This document shows positions 1 to 8,613 of a stretch of 64,000 nt of DNA, piece after piece. Both the position numbers and the translations under genes were made by a program. The stretch lies in assembly GCF_900446215.1 (NCBI RefSeq), contig NZ_UAQZ01000002.1, forward strand, positions 248,001-312,000, in the 5' to 3' direction. Origin of the DNA: Burkholderia cenocepacia. Its GTDB lineage: Bacteria > Pseudomonadota > Gammaproteobacteria > Burkholderiales > Burkholderiaceae. Position 1 is the first letter of the stretch. Each line of letters starts with the position of its first letter. Below the pieces are notes generated by a model. That model was given only the letters and a program-made list of their open reading frames with translations. It did not search any database and had not been told where the DNA came from.

Positions 1-2
1 AT

Positions 3-452
3 CCGAAGGCGCTCAGGCGTTATGCGTCGATCGCCGAACGTCCTGACGCGCGCCTCGGCATCATTGCCGGACAGGTCCAGCACGATTCCGCGATCGCGGC
101 GGGCGTGAGCCGGCGGCAAATCGTCGTCTTCGAACAGCAGGCCGACGCGATCGCGGCCGTTCTTTCCGGCGTGGTCGATGCGTATGCGAGCACCGCGTTG
201 GGGAATCGAATCGTGGCGGGCCGGATAGGCAGCGCGCTGATCGAGGCCGTCGCGCACGAGTCGGATGTCGACGGCAGCCCGCGGACGCCTCCGCTGGGCG
301 CGTTTTCATTCAACCGGGAAAACGGGGATCTGCTGGCGGCGTTCAATCAGCGACTTCGCTCGTATCTCGGCTCGCCGGACCATCGCGCTCGCATGGCGAG
401 ATTCGGGCTGACGGCGCGCGAGATCGATCCGGCCGTCTTGCAGACGGGATAG
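3..452 (+). CDS. C-terminal part of amino-acid-type ABC transporter substrate-binding protein (partial)
   Basis: The reading frame is open from the first complete codon of the window, so the true start lies upstream; 149 residues are visible. The visible part resembles the second lobe of type 2 periplasmic binding proteins of the amino-acid/ectoine (EhuB-like) family: a stretch that starts LGIIAGQVQ, then a segment assigning the ligand-dependent fold, then NRDxG-like helices ending before residue 149. Such proteins bind a polar amino acid or compatible solute in the periplasm and deliver it to an ABC permease. No permease or ATPase gene is visible here, so any partner genes lie outside the window. 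A hairpin begins 20 nt after the stop. The exact ligand cannot be told from this fragment. Confidence 0.7.
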   Translation, partial: PKALRRYASIAERPDARLGIIAGQVQHDSAIAAGVSRRQIVVFEQQADAIAAVLSGVVDAYASTALGNRIVAGRIGSALIEAVAHESDVDGSPRTPPLGAFSFNRENGDLLAAFNQRLRSYLGSPDHRARMARFGLTAREIDPAVLQTG

Positions 453-471
453 GTCGGCACTCGGCCGGCAA

Positions 472-491
472 GCGTCGCTCGATAGCGACGC
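472..491 (+). terminator. Stem-loop after the binding-protein gene
   Basis: GCGTCGCT and AGCGACGC form a perfect 8-bp stem around a CGAT tetraloop, 19 nt past the stop codon. No T-run follows, so it may be a weak terminator or an mRNA 3'-end protector. It lies between converging genes and could serve both strands. Confidence 0.4.
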
Positions 492-530
492 ATCGCTCGA
501 CGAATGATGGAACGGTCGGCCGGCGCCGAC

Positions 531-713
531 GAATTCCACGGCGGCGGCGCGCGCGATGTCGCGATCGTGGATCTGCAACACGTCGACGACACGGTTCACG
601 ACGATCAGGTTGCCGAACCTCTTACCGACGTGGCCGGCACCCACGATGGTCAGCCGAGATATCGCGATTCCCCGGCGACGGCCCGAAGGCCGTCGCGCCG
701 TTGTGGCCGTCAA
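531..713 (-). pseudogene. Remnant of a Rossmann-fold NAD(P) dehydrogenase, N-terminal part only
   Basis: Directly after the aldehyde dehydrogenase stop, the minus strand reads a good nucleotide-binding start, LTIVGAGHVGKRFGNLIV, followed by a strand ending in IHDRD, which fits the first beta-alpha-beta unit of lactate/malate dehydrogenases or, less well, UDP-sugar dehydrogenases. Recognisable sequence stops near position 531, after about 45 residues, and the frame then runs into the 3' end of the converging binding-protein gene without any catalytic domain. No good start codon with a ribosome binding site is present. I infer a third dehydrogenase gene of the upstream operon that has lost everything but its 5' end. 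The family is not settled. Confidence 0.45.
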
Positions 714-2158
714 TCGTGCCTGATCGCGATGGTCTTGAGCGCGGTAAAGCCGAGCAACGCTTCAAAGCCTTTCTCGCGGCCATATCCGCTTGCCTTCACG
801 CCGCCGAACGGCAGTTCCACGCCGCCGCCCGCGCCATAGTTGTTGATGAAGACCTGTCCGGCCTGCAGCTTGCGCGCGAGGCGCAGCGCACGTGCGCCAT
901 CCCGCGTCCAGACGCCGGCGACGAGGCCGTACTGCGTGCCGTTCGCGAGCGCGACCGCCGCGTTCTCGTCGTCGAACGGCATGGCCGCGAGCACGGGGCC
1001 GAACACCTCTTCCTGCGCGAGTTCGCTGTCGGGCGGTACGTCGCGGAACAGCACCGCTTCCTGGTAGTACCCCGAACCCGATGCGCCGGCCGCGATGGTG
1101 CCGCGCGCCGCCACCCGAATGCCGTCGGCCTGCGCGCGCTCGACGATGGCCCGGACCCGCGCATGCTGCCTGGCGTTGACGAGCGGTCCCATCTCCAGAT
1201 TCATCGACGGCGGCCCGGAACGCAGCCGCGCGAACTGCTGCGCGAGACGATCGAGCACGCGCTCGTAGACGGTGCGCTGGACGAGCAGGCGGCTGCCGGC
1301 CGAGCAGGTCTGGCCCGCGTTCTGCACGATTGCGTTGACAATGACCGGCAGCGCCTGGTCGAGGTCGGCATCGTCGAACAGCAATTGCGGCGACTTGCCG
1401 CCCAGCTCGAGCACCGCGGGGCAGTGACGCTCGGCCGCCGCGCGCCCGACCAGCGCGCCCGTTCCGGTCGACCCGGTAAACGAGATGTGACGAATGCCGG
1501 GATGGGCCGACAATGCCGCGCCGGCTTCGCCGCCCAACCCCGTGACGACGTTGACCGCGCCGGCCGGAAAGCCGACCTCCGCCGCGATTTCGGCCAGCCG
1601 CAGAATGGACAGGCTCGCATCCTCCGCCGGCTTGACCACGCACGCATTGCCGGCGGCGAGCGACGCACCGACCGAGCGGCCGTAGATCTGCATCGGGTAA
1701 TTCCACGGAACGATGTGTCCCGTCACGCCGATCGGTTCGCGCACCGTCAATACCGTGAACCCGGCGGTGTAGGGCAGTGTGTCGCCGTGCAGCTTGTCGA
1801 CGCAGCCGGCGTAGTACTGGAGGTAGCGCGCGAGCACCGCCGCGTCGGTACGCGCGGTGTTCAGCGCCTTGCCCGTGTCGCGCGCTTCGAGCTGCGCGAG
1901 TTCGTCCGCATGCTGCGTGACGGCCGCGGCGTACGCGAACAGCAGGTTGCTGCGCTCGACCGGCGACAGCTTCGCCCACGGGCCGTCGAGCGTGTCGCCC
2001 ATCGCGCGCTGGGCGGCGGAAACGGCGCGCTGCACGTCGGTCGCGTCGCCGCGCGCGATCGTCGCGAACGCTTCGCCGGTGCTCGGGTCGACGACGTCGA
2101 TCCGCTCGCCGGTCGTCGGCGCGACGCGGGCGTTGTCGATGTAGTGATCACATTGCAT
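710..2158 (-). CDS. NAD(P)-dependent aldehyde dehydrogenase
   Basis: A 482-residue protein with full-length aldehyde dehydrogenase architecture, oxidising an aldehyde to the acid in the cytoplasm. The cofactor-site Asn153 (in PWNYPMQ) and Lys176 (VVKPAED), the general base Glu251 (LELGGKSP) and the catalytic Cys285 (NAGQTCSAGSR) are all present, as is the late motif EEVFGPV. The start codon lies 3 nt after the stop of the dehydrogenase gene upstream, with GAGGAA of the upstream gene's end serving as ribosome binding site, so the two are translationally linked. The substrate is unknown; the neighbours point to semialdehydes or hydroxyaldehydes from tartrate-like acids. The class resembles the broad betaine/gamma-aminobutyraldehyde group. 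Confidence 0.88.
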   Translation of the reverse strand: MQCDHYIDNARVAPTTGERIDVVDPSTGEAFATIARGDATDVQRAVSAAQRAMGDTLDGPWAKLSPVERSNLLFAYAAAVTQHADELAQLEARDTGKALNTARTDAAVLARYLQYYAGCVDKLHGDTLPYTAGFTVLTVREPIGVTGHIVPWNYPMQIYGRSVGASLAAGNACVVKPAEDASLSILRLAEIAAEVGFPAGAVNVVTGLGGEAGAALSAHPGIRHISFTGSTGTGALVGRAAAERHCPAVLELGGKSPQLLFDDADLDQALPVIVNAIVQNAGQTCSAGSRLLVQRTVYERVLDRLAQQFARLRSGPPSMNLEMGPLVNARQHARVRAIVERAQADGIRVAARGTIAAGASGSGYYQEAVLFRDVPPDSELAQEEVFGPVLAAMPFDDENAAVALANGTQYGLVAGVWTRDGARALRLARKLQAGQVFINNYGAGGGVELPFGGVKASGYGREKGFEALLGFTALKTIAIRHD

Positions 2159-2161
2159 GGG

Positions 2162-3265
2162 TCATTCCTCGATCGATGCGGGATTCGCGATGGTGTGCGC
2201 TATCGCGGCGCCCAGTTCCGCGGTGCTGGCCGTGCCGCCCATGTCGCGGGTGCGCGGGCCGGCGACGAGCACGGATTCGATCGCCGCGACGATTTCGGCG
2301 GCCGCGGCTTCGTAGCGCGATTCGCCGCGACCGAGGTGCTGGAGCAGCAACGCGGCCGACCAGATCTGCCCGATCGGATTGGCGATGCCGCGGCCGGCGA
2401 TGTCGGGCGCCGAGCCGTGCACCGGCTCGAACAGCGACGGGAAGCGGCGCTCGGGGTTCAGGTTCGCGGACGGCGCGATGCCGATCGTGCCGGTACAGGC
2501 GGGGCCGAGGTCGGACAGGATGTCGCCGAACAGGTTGGAGGCGACGACGACGTCGAAGCGATCCGGATTCTGGACGAAGTGTGCGCACAGTATGTCGATG
2601 TGATATTTGCGCGTTTCGATGTCCGGGAACGACCGCGCGATTTCCGCGAGGCGCTCGTCCCAGAACGGCATGGTGATCGAGATGCCGTTGGATTTCGTCG
2701 CGGCCGTCAGCTGCTTGCGCGGGCGCGAGCGGGCGAGCTCGAACGCGAACCGGAGCACGCGGTCGACGCCGACACGCGAGAAAACCGACTGCTGCACGGC
2801 GATTTCGCGGTCGGTCCCGGTGAACATCCGGCCGCCCACCGACGAATATTCGCCTTCCGTGTTCTCGCGCACGACGATGAAATCGATGTCGCCGGGCCGG
2901 CGTCCGGCGAGCGGCGCGGGCACGCCCGGCATCAGGCGCACCGGACGCAGGTTCACGTATTGATCGAACTCGCGCCGGATCTTGATCAGCGATTCCCATA
3001 CCGCGACGTGATCCGGCACGATGTCGGGCGCGCCAACCGCGCCGAAGAAGATCGCGTCGTGCGCGCCGATCTGCCGCGCCCAGTCGGCCGGCATCATCGT
3101 GCCGTGGCGAACGTAGTGATCGGTACACCAGTCGCCGAACTCGTCGAACGCGAGCGGAATGTCGAAACGGTCGGCGGCAGCGCGCAACACGCGCATGCCT
3201 TCGGGCATCACTTCCTTGCCGATGCCGTCGCCGGCGATGACGGCGATGCGGTGCGGGTTCTTCAT
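2162..3265 (-). CDS. ttuC: Tartrate dehydrogenase/D-malate dehydrogenase (decarboxylating)-like enzyme
   Basis: A 367-residue member of the isocitrate/isopropylmalate dehydrogenase family of the TtuC/DmlA type, which oxidises tartrate or D-malate with NAD and Mn or Mg in the cytoplasm. Visible features are GDGIG (residues 12-16), the substrate arginines around LRPVR (106-110), RENTEGEY (133-140), TKSN (190-193), and metal-binding Asp224, Asp248 and Asp252, the last two within NLFGDILSD. I chose the ATG at 3265 because GGAGG lies a good distance upstream; an earlier in-frame ATG at 3283 would overlap that site. The next gene follows after 3 nt. It is separated by 296 bp without an obvious gene from the LysR gene upstream. 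The symbol is given by family resemblance. Confidence 0.85.
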   Translation of the reverse strand: MKNPHRIAVIAGDGIGKEVMPEGMRVLRAAADRFDIPLAFDEFGDWCTDHYVRHGTMMPADWARQIGAHDAIFFGAVGAPDIVPDHVAVWESLIKIRREFDQYVNLRPVRLMPGVPAPLAGRRPGDIDFIVVRENTEGEYSSVGGRMFTGTDREIAVQQSVFSRVGVDRVLRFAFELARSRPRKQLTAATKSNGISITMPFWDERLAEIARSFPDIETRKYHIDILCAHFVQNPDRFDVVVASNLFGDILSDLGPACTGTIGIAPSANLNPERRFPSLFEPVHGSAPDIAGRGIANPIGQIWSAALLLQHLGRGESRYEAAAAEIVAAIESVLVAGPRTRDMGGTASTAELGAAIAHTIANPASIEE

Positions 3266-3561
3266 ATGGCGGGAAGCCTCCATGACGAAGCTGGCGTCCC
3301 GCACGGGAGGGGCTGACACGGGGAGCGGCGTGAACCGCGCAGCGTCGAACGGCCGCGCGACCTGCGATACGCGACGCTGCACCGCTCACGTCGGATCGCG
3401 TCGCCGTGTCTCCTGCGTCTCTTCCGTTGCGGTAACCGGCGGACTGTTGAATCTGTCCGTCGAATCTACTTCGTCGCAGGCGCGGGCAGGAAGTGCGGAT
3501 CCGCGAACGGGACCTTCGAAAATCTGCAACACGCCGGCGAGCGCGGGCGCGGGGCGGTGTA

Positions 3562-4482
3562 TCAGTCGCCCGCCTGCCCGGCCTCGCCGGACACGAGCGA
3601 AGGCGGCGCGAAGGACGCGAGGAACTCGAACAGCTTGCGCGTCGGCAGCGGCACGGCGCCCGCGCGGATGCCGACCGACATGACGCGGTTGGCCCACGGA
3701 TCGTTCAGGCGAATGAAGCGCAGGCGCATCGGTTCGCGAAACAGCGCGACCGCGCGCTCGGGCAGGATGCCGATGCCTTGCCCCGCGGCGATCAATCGGC
3801 ACATCGCCTCGAAGCTCTGCACCTGCACGCGGAAGCGGACCGACTTGCCGAGCAGCGCCGCTTCCCTGACGAGCGAGCGCGTCAGTTCCGAGCGGTCGTC
3901 GAGCGCGACCAGATCGTGGTCGAGCAACGCGCTGAAATCGATCGACTCGCCGGTCAGCGGGTAGTCGTCGGGCACGACCACGCTGGCCCGGTCCATGCAG
4001 TAGGGCGCGAGATGGATCCCTTCGGTCGCGGTGCGCGACGTGACGATCCCGACGTCCGCGCGGCCTTCGCGCAGCGCCTGCAGGATGTCGGCGCTTCGCA
4101 GTTCGCTGATCTGCAGCTTGATGTCGCGATAGCGCTGCGAGAACGCGCGCAACTGATCGGGAAGATCCTGGCTGATCGCCGAGATGTTCGCGAAGACGCG
4201 GACGCGGCCGACCGCGCCTTTCGTATAGTCGGACAACTCGCTGTAGATCGCATCGGTGCGCAGCAGCAGGTCGGTCGCGTGACGCAACAGCGCTTCGCCG
4301 GCCGGCGTGAGTTCGACGCCCGCCACCGTGCGGTTCAGCAGTACCACGCGAAAGTGATGCTCGAGCAGCGCGATGCGGCGGCTCGCGGTGGAAAGCGACA
4401 TGTGCGACTGCTGCGCGGCGCGCGACAGGCTGCCCAGCTCGGATGCACGGACGAACAGGGCGAGGGACGTGAGATCGAACAA
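3562..4482 (-). CDS. LysR-family transcriptional regulator (TtuA-like by position)
   Basis: A 306-residue LysR regulator: an N-terminal winged helix-turn-helix (about residues 1-60, with SLSRAAQQSHMSLSTASRRI as the helix-turn-helix) and a two-lobed effector domain from about residue 90. It is transcribed toward the tartrate dehydrogenase-like gene and is divergent from the MFS permease gene at 4848, the usual place for a regulator that controls its neighbours. The 365-bp divergent region holds a palindromic site fitting the LysR box (T-N11-A). The effector is unknown; tartrate or another hydroxy acid is an inference from context. Confidence 0.85.
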   Translation of the reverse strand: MFDLTSLALFVRASELGSLSRAAQQSHMSLSTASRRIALLEHHFRVVLLNRTVAGVELTPAGEALLRHATDLLLRTDAIYSELSDYTKGAVGRVRVFANISAISQDLPDQLRAFSQRYRDIKLQISELRSADILQALREGRADVGIVTSRTATEGIHLAPYCMDRASVVVPDDYPLTGESIDFSALLDHDLVALDDRSELTRSLVREAALLGKSVRFRVQVQSFEAMCRLIAAGQGIGILPERAVALFREPMRLRFIRLNDPWANRVMSVGIRAGAVPLPTRKLFEFLASFAPPSLVSGEAGQAGD

Positions 4483-4704
4483 GCGCGGACTCCGATTGAC
4501 ACTGCGGCCAGTATGTCATCCATCGATGCGCTCCATGGTGCCGGGCGAAGTGGTGCTAACCCTGAGCGGCCGCGAATGGTGCGCCGCACACCGCGACGCC
4601 GCGATCATCCCGAGGCTGCCCGTGTCGCGCGGGCGATCGGCGCTAGAATCCGTTTTTCCGGTGGCTTGTGCATTGCACCGTACGATGGCCGGCGCGGGCA
4701 TGCG

Positions 4705-4719
4705 TTCGAGATATTCGAA
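4705..4719. promoter_or_regulatory. Candidate LysR operator in the divergent regulator/permease region
   Basis: TTCGA-GATAT-TCGAA is a dyad with 5-bp arms that contains the T-N11-A spacing typical of LysR-type boxes. It lies 129 bp before the permease start and 223 bp from the regulator start. The rest of the 4483-4847 region contains a TAGAAT -10-like hexamer at 4643-4648 without a clear -35, and no gene that I can support. Confidence 0.35.
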
Positions 4720-4847
4720 GTGCCGCTTGAAGGATTTCGCATATCGGGCGGCCGGGGCAACCGGTAGATTCGAACGGTCCCCTGTCGCACACACTTATCT
4801 CGACAGCGACTGCACGCGGGGCCATCCATGAACTTTCGGAGACAAAC

Positions 4848-6176
4848 GTGGAAATCGACGCGACCTGCGATCCGGGCGACCTCGCCGCCCCGGCATCGGC
4901 GCACGACCTCGCGCAGGAGGACCGGATCTTTCGTCGGCTGGCCGTGCAGATCCTGCCCATCCTGATGTTCGCGTACGTCACTTCGTACATCGACCGCGTG
5001 AACGTCAGCTTCGCCAAGCTGCAGATGAGCCAGCACCTGGGCTTTTCGGATGCGGTGTTCGGCTTCGGCGCCGGAATATTCTTTCTGGGCTACGTGATCT
5101 TCGAGGTGCCGAGCAACATGCTGCTGGTGCGGGTCGGGCCGCGGCGCTGGATCACGCGGATCGTCGTGTCGTGGGGCATCGTGTCGGGATTGACCGCGTT
5201 CGTGTCCACGCCGATGCAGTTCTACGTGATGCGCTTCCTGCTCGGCGTCGCCGAGGCTGGCTTCATCCCGGCCATCGTGCTGTACATGGCGCGTTCGTTC
5301 CCGGGGCGGCGGCGCGCGCGGATCCTGTCGATGTTCTATGCGGCGCTGGCGCTGGCCGGCCTGATCGGATCGCCGTTGACCGGCTTCATCCTGCAGTATT
5401 TCGACGGGGCGATGCAGATACCGGGCTGGAAATGGATCTTCATTCTCGAGGCGTTGCCGGCATTCCTGGCCGCGCTGTACGTATGGAAAGACCTCGACGA
5501 CGACGTCACGCGCAGCGCGCGCTTCTCGCACGCGGAGCGCGCCGTCCTCGCACGCGTACTGGCGGAAGACCGCGCGACGACCGAGTCCGTCGTGCACCGC
5601 GGCCTGTTCTCGAGCTGGCTCGTGTGGGCGTTCTGCGTGATCTACTTTCTCGACGTCTTCGCGATTTACGGCTATACGTTCTGGGCGCCGACGATGATCA
5701 AGCAGATGGGCATCGGCAGCGATTTCGTGATCGGCCTGCTCGCCGCGCTGCCGAACGCGGTGGCCGTGGTCGTGATGGTCCTGTTCGGGCGCAGCGCGGA
5801 CCGGCGCGGCGGACGGCGGCTGCACGTCGCCACGCTTTTGCTGATGGGCGCGACGGGGCTCGGGCTGTCGGTCGTCTGGCACGATCAGCTGTGGCTCGGG
5901 ATGTTCGCGCTTTGCATTGCGAACGCGGGGCTCATCTCGTTTCCGCCGCTGTTCTGGAGCATGCCGACCGCGGCGCTCGGCGCCGCATCGGTATCGATGG
6001 GCATCGCGGTGATCAGCTCGTTCGGCAACCTCGGCGGTTTCTTCGGCCCCTATGCGGTCGGCTACCTGAAGCAGCTGTCCGGCAATCTCGCCGTGCCGCT
6101 GTTCCTGATGGTCGGGTGCCTGTTGCTGGGCCTCGTCCTCACGATGCTGCTGCCGGCGCGGCTGGTCGAGCGGTAA
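4848..6176 (+). CDS. MFS transporter, anion:cation symporter family (tartrate/hydroxy-acid permease-like)
   Basis: A 442-residue inner-membrane protein with about twelve hydrophobic segments. The first segment is followed by SYIDRVNVSFAKLQM, the signature start of the ACS family (tartrate, phthalate, glucarate and similar organic anions), and GYVIFEVPSN is also typical. The start is GTG at 4848 with GGAGA seven nucleotides upstream; the ATG 20 nt earlier is out of frame. It is divergent from the LysR gene and followed by an oxidoreductase gene, which suggests uptake of the acid that the flanking dehydrogenases degrade. TtuB is the closest named analogue, by inference. Confidence 0.85.
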   Translation: MEIDATCDPGDLAAPASAHDLAQEDRIFRRLAVQILPILMFAYVTSYIDRVNVSFAKLQMSQHLGFSDAVFGFGAGIFFLGYVIFEVPSNMLLVRVGPRRWITRIVVSWGIVSGLTAFVSTPMQFYVMRFLLGVAEAGFIPAIVLYMARSFPGRRRARILSMFYAALALAGLIGSPLTGFILQYFDGAMQIPGWKWIFILEALPAFLAALYVWKDLDDDVTRSARFSHAERAVLARVLAEDRATTESVVHRGLFSSWLVWAFCVIYFLDVFAIYGYTFWAPTMIKQMGIGSDFVIGLLAALPNAVAVVVMVLFGRSADRRGGRRLHVATLLLMGATGLGLSVVWHDQLWLGMFALCIANAGLISFPPLFWSMPTAALGAASVSMGIAVISSFGNLGGFFGPYAVGYLKQLSGNLAVPLFLMVGCLLLGLVLTMLLPARLVER

Positions 6177-6191
6177 CGACAATCCGGTTCG

Positions 6192-6220
6192 CCGCGGCGC
6201 AGCGCCGCGGCGCCTTTTTT
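6192..6220 (+). terminator. Intrinsic terminator between permease and oxidoreductase genes
   Basis: CCGCGGCGC (6192-6200) and GCGCCGCGG (6202-6210) are perfect complements, followed by CGCC and six Ts at 6215-6220. The T-run ends only 12 nt before the next start codon, so it may attenuate rather than end transcription into the downstream gene. Confidence 0.55.
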
Positions 6221-6232
6221 GACGGGAATGAC

Positions 6233-7135
6233 ATGAAACAGCAGATTGGCCTGATCGGCGTGGGTTTGATGGGGCATGGTATTGCGCGCAACGTGCTGAA
6301 GCACGGCTATCCGCTCACGGTCGTCGAGCATCCGGGCAACCAGCCGCTCGACGAACTGCTGCAGGGCGGCGTCCGGACCGTGCGGACCGCGCGCGAACTG
6401 GCCGCGCAAGCGGACGTCGTCATCCTCTGCGTGACGGGTTCCCCCGAAGTGGAAGCGGTGCTCACCGGCGAGGACGGTGTGTTGGCCGGCCTGAAGGACA
6501 ACGCGATCGTCGTCGATTGTTCGACCGCGGTTCCCGAGTCGACCGTCCGGATGGCGCGGCTCGTCGAAGCGGCAGGCGGGCGCTTCGTCGATGCGCCGAT
6601 GACGCGCGGCGCCAGGGAGGCTCACGAGGGCCGGCTGAACCTGCTGGTCGGCGCGACGCCCGGGTTGTTCGCGGAGATCCGGCCGGTGCTCGCGTGCTTC
6701 GCCGAAAACATCACGCGCGTCGGCGATGTCGGGGCCGGCCACAGCATGAAGCTGCTGCACAACTATGTTTCGCTCGGGACCATCGCGCTGCTGTCGGAAG
6801 CCGTCGCGTGCGCGAAGCGCGCGGGCGTGGACGTCGCGGTGCTCGCCGACGTGCTCGCCAACGGCGGTGGCGGCGGCGCCGCGCTGAACCGGCTGCGTCC
6901 GTTCCTGGAGTCCGGCGACACGTCCGCGCTGCCGTTCCATATGGCGAATGCGCTGAAGGATCTGTCGTACTACTCGGCGATGGCCGAAGGCGTCGATGCG
7001 GCCCATGCGATCGCGGCGGCCGTCACGGATACGTACCGCGATGCCGTTGCCGGGGCCGGCGCGCATTGTCCGGTGCTGAAACTGACCGATGTGCTGATGG
7101 CGGGGCCCACGCGCGACGACGGCGCGTCGCTTTGA
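6233..7135 (+). CDS. NAD(P)-dependent beta-hydroxyacid dehydrogenase (tartronate semialdehyde reductase/3-hydroxyisobutyrate dehydrogenase family)
   Basis: A 300-residue enzyme of the GarR/MmsB/Gnd-like family that reduces a semialdehyde or oxidises a beta-hydroxyacid. The N-terminal Rossmann motif IGLIGVGLMGHGIARN (5-20) and the substrate segment with catalytic Lys173 in GHSMKLLHNY are visible; the expected C-terminal helical domain follows. It lies 56 nt after the permease gene, but an intrinsic terminator separates them, so its share of the operon transcript may be reduced. With the tartrate dehydrogenase-like enzyme it would fit a route through hydroxypyruvate or tartronate semialdehyde toward glycerate. 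The exact substrate is inferred from context only. Confidence 0.82.
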   Translation: MKQQIGLIGVGLMGHGIARNVLKHGYPLTVVEHPGNQPLDELLQGGVRTVRTARELAAQADVVILCVTGSPEVEAVLTGEDGVLAGLKDNAIVVDCSTAVPESTVRMARLVEAAGGRFVDAPMTRGAREAHEGRLNLLVGATPGLFAEIRPVLACFAENITRVGDVGAGHSMKLLHNYVSLGTIALLSEAVACAKRAGVDVAVLADVLANGGGGGAALNRLRPFLESGDTSALPFHMANALKDLSYYSAMAEGVDAAHAIAAAVTDTYRDAVAGAGAHCPVLKLTDVLMAGPTRDDGASL

Positions 7136-7213
7136 GTAGGCGGGCGGTCGTGCGTGCGGGGCAGGATCGCCGGAAAAAATCCGGGAACCCGTTTGTAGCG
7201 GGTGCGATGACCG

Positions 7214-7474
7214 ATGACAAAAAGAACGAAATCGATTGCCGTGGTAGCCGTACTGATCTGCGTCGGCCTGTTCCTCATGACCAAGGTGCACCACGGGTAT
7301 TACTCGCATGACAAGGCCATTGCCGACGATGCCGAAAAGATCGCGATTCAGCGCTTCAACAGCAAGCAGTTCGATGCGATCTACGACAGCTTCGCCGAGA
7401 ACGAGAAGCAGGCTATTCCGAGGAAACAGGCGCTGGAAGCCATGCACGCCACCTTTGATCGTTTCGGGACATAG
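7214..7474 (+). CDS. Small membrane-anchored protein, possibly C-terminally truncated
   Basis: An 86-residue frame with a positively charged start and one hydrophobic segment (about residues 7-23), then a soluble part ending KQALEAMHATFDRFGT before a TAG stop. The soluble part reads like the first half of small extracytoplasmic domains whose usual length is nearer 140-150 residues, so I suspect that the 3' end has been lost. The ribosome binding site is weak; an overlapping ATG at 7206 leads into another frame. Downstream, 7475-7624 contains four copies of CGTATG or its complement within about 65 bp (7522-7584) and no gene. I do not recognise its function. Confidence 0.5.
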   Translation: MTKRTKSIAVVAVLICVGLFLMTKVHHGYYSHDKAIADDAEKIAIQRFNSKQFDAIYDSFAENEKQAIPRKQALEAMHATFDRFGT

Positions 7475-7624
7475 CCCGGTCGATCCGGAAATCGTCCGTG
7501 CGCACGCATGCTCCGGCCGCGCGTATGGTGCACCGCTTAGTCGGGTCTCGTAGCGTATGCACATACGTACGACGTCAACGTATGCGTCTCGGATATCGTG
7601 GTACGTGCAGCAGGAGCGGGAAGC

Positions 7625-8518
7625 CTAGTCCGGCGCGACCGACCGGGCGAACTCGACGAATTGCTCGACGCAGGTCGACGAAAACGGTTCGGACCACGTG
7701 ACGACCAGCTCGAGCACGTGCGGCCTCGCCAGCGGCACGTAAGCGACGCCCGGGCGGTGCAACGTCGACGTGAAGCCGGGCACGATGGCGACGCCGCGTT
7801 CCGCCGCCACCAGCGACACCAGTGTCGTGATCTGCGACGCGGTCGGTCCTATCCGCGGCGTCACGCCTTCATGCGCGCACAGATCCTCGAGCGCGGCGTT
7901 CAGCGCGGAACCGTACCCGGAAGGGAACGTGACGAAGTTCTCCATCGCGAGTTCGCGGAACGCGATCGTCGCGTTGCCTGCGTATCGGCTCCGGGCCGGC
8001 ACCGCGGCGACGAGTGGTTCCCGCGACACGACGAGGGAGCGGATGCGCTCGCCGGACGTCGTCGCCGCTGACCAGCCGAAGCCGATGTCCAGCGTGCCGT
8101 CGGCGATCTGCTGGCGCTGACTGGCGGTCGATACCTCCCGAAACGCCAACTCGACTTCCGGCATGCTGCGGCTCACGTTGCGGATGATGTCCGAAAACGC
8201 GTCGGACATCGGGATGGAGCTTGCATAGCCGATCACGACACGGCCGACCATACCCTGCGCCATCTTGCGCGCGGTCGCCTCCGCCTCGTCGACCGCATGA
8301 ACGACGGTTCTCGCCTGTTCGAGAAACAGCGCGCCGGCCGGCGTGAGCTGCACCGCGCGCGTGGACCGCTCGAACAGCCGGATGCCGAGGTCGGCTTCCA
8401 GCGCGGCGATATGGCGCGTCAAAGGCGGCTGGGCGATACGCAAACGCAACGCCGCGCGTCCGAAGTGCAATTCGTCGGCGACGGTCACGAAATAGCGGAG
8501 GCGGCGTAGGTCGAGCAT
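7625..8518 (-). CDS. LysR-family transcriptional regulator (CatM/BenM-like group)
   Basis: A 297-residue LysR protein when started at the ATG before LDLRRLRYFVTVADELHF, the standard family start; an in-frame GTG at 8545 would add nine residues, and neither start has a clear ribosome binding site. The helix-turn-helix covers about residues 18-40 (FGRAALRLRIAQPPLTRHI), and the effector domain runs from about residue 90. It is divergent from the MFS permease gene at 8614, with only 95 bp between them, so it probably regulates that transporter. A 12-bp perfect palindrome lies in that gap. The inducer is unknown. Confidence 0.85.
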   Translation of the reverse strand: MLDLRRLRYFVTVADELHFGRAALRLRIAQPPLTRHIAALEADLGIRLFERSTRAVQLTPAGALFLEQARTVVHAVDEAEATARKMAQGMVGRVVIGYASSIPMSDAFSDIIRNVSRSMPEVELAFREVSTASQRQQIADGTLDIGFGWSAATTSGERIRSLVVSREPLVAAVPARSRYAGNATIAFRELAMENFVTFPSGYGSALNAALEDLCAHEGVTPRIGPTASQITTLVSLVAAERGVAIVPGFTSTLHRPGVAYVPLARPHVLELVVTWSEPFSSTCVEQFVEFARSVAPD

Positions 8519-8557
8519 TTTTGTCGTTTCGGTATCAGTGGCCACGAAAACAGTATT

Positions 8558-8569
8558 GGCACGCGTGCC
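8558..8569. promoter_or_regulatory. Palindrome between LysR and MFS genes
   Basis: GGCACGCGTGCC is a perfect 12-bp palindrome in the 95-bp divergent gap, 40 bp from the regulator start and 45 bp from the permease start. It is a plausible operator, though GC-rich palindromes arise easily in this genome. Confidence 0.25.
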
Positions 8570-8613
8570 GCCCGCTCGTCAGACTGTCACCCACATCAGA
8601 GAGGGCATCACCC

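Noticed and set aside
701..3316. Plus-strand open frame of about 870 codons opposite the dehydrogenase genes
   Set aside because: It is antisense to two genes with intact catalytic motifs, and its own translation shows only Arg/Ala-rich low-complexity sequence.
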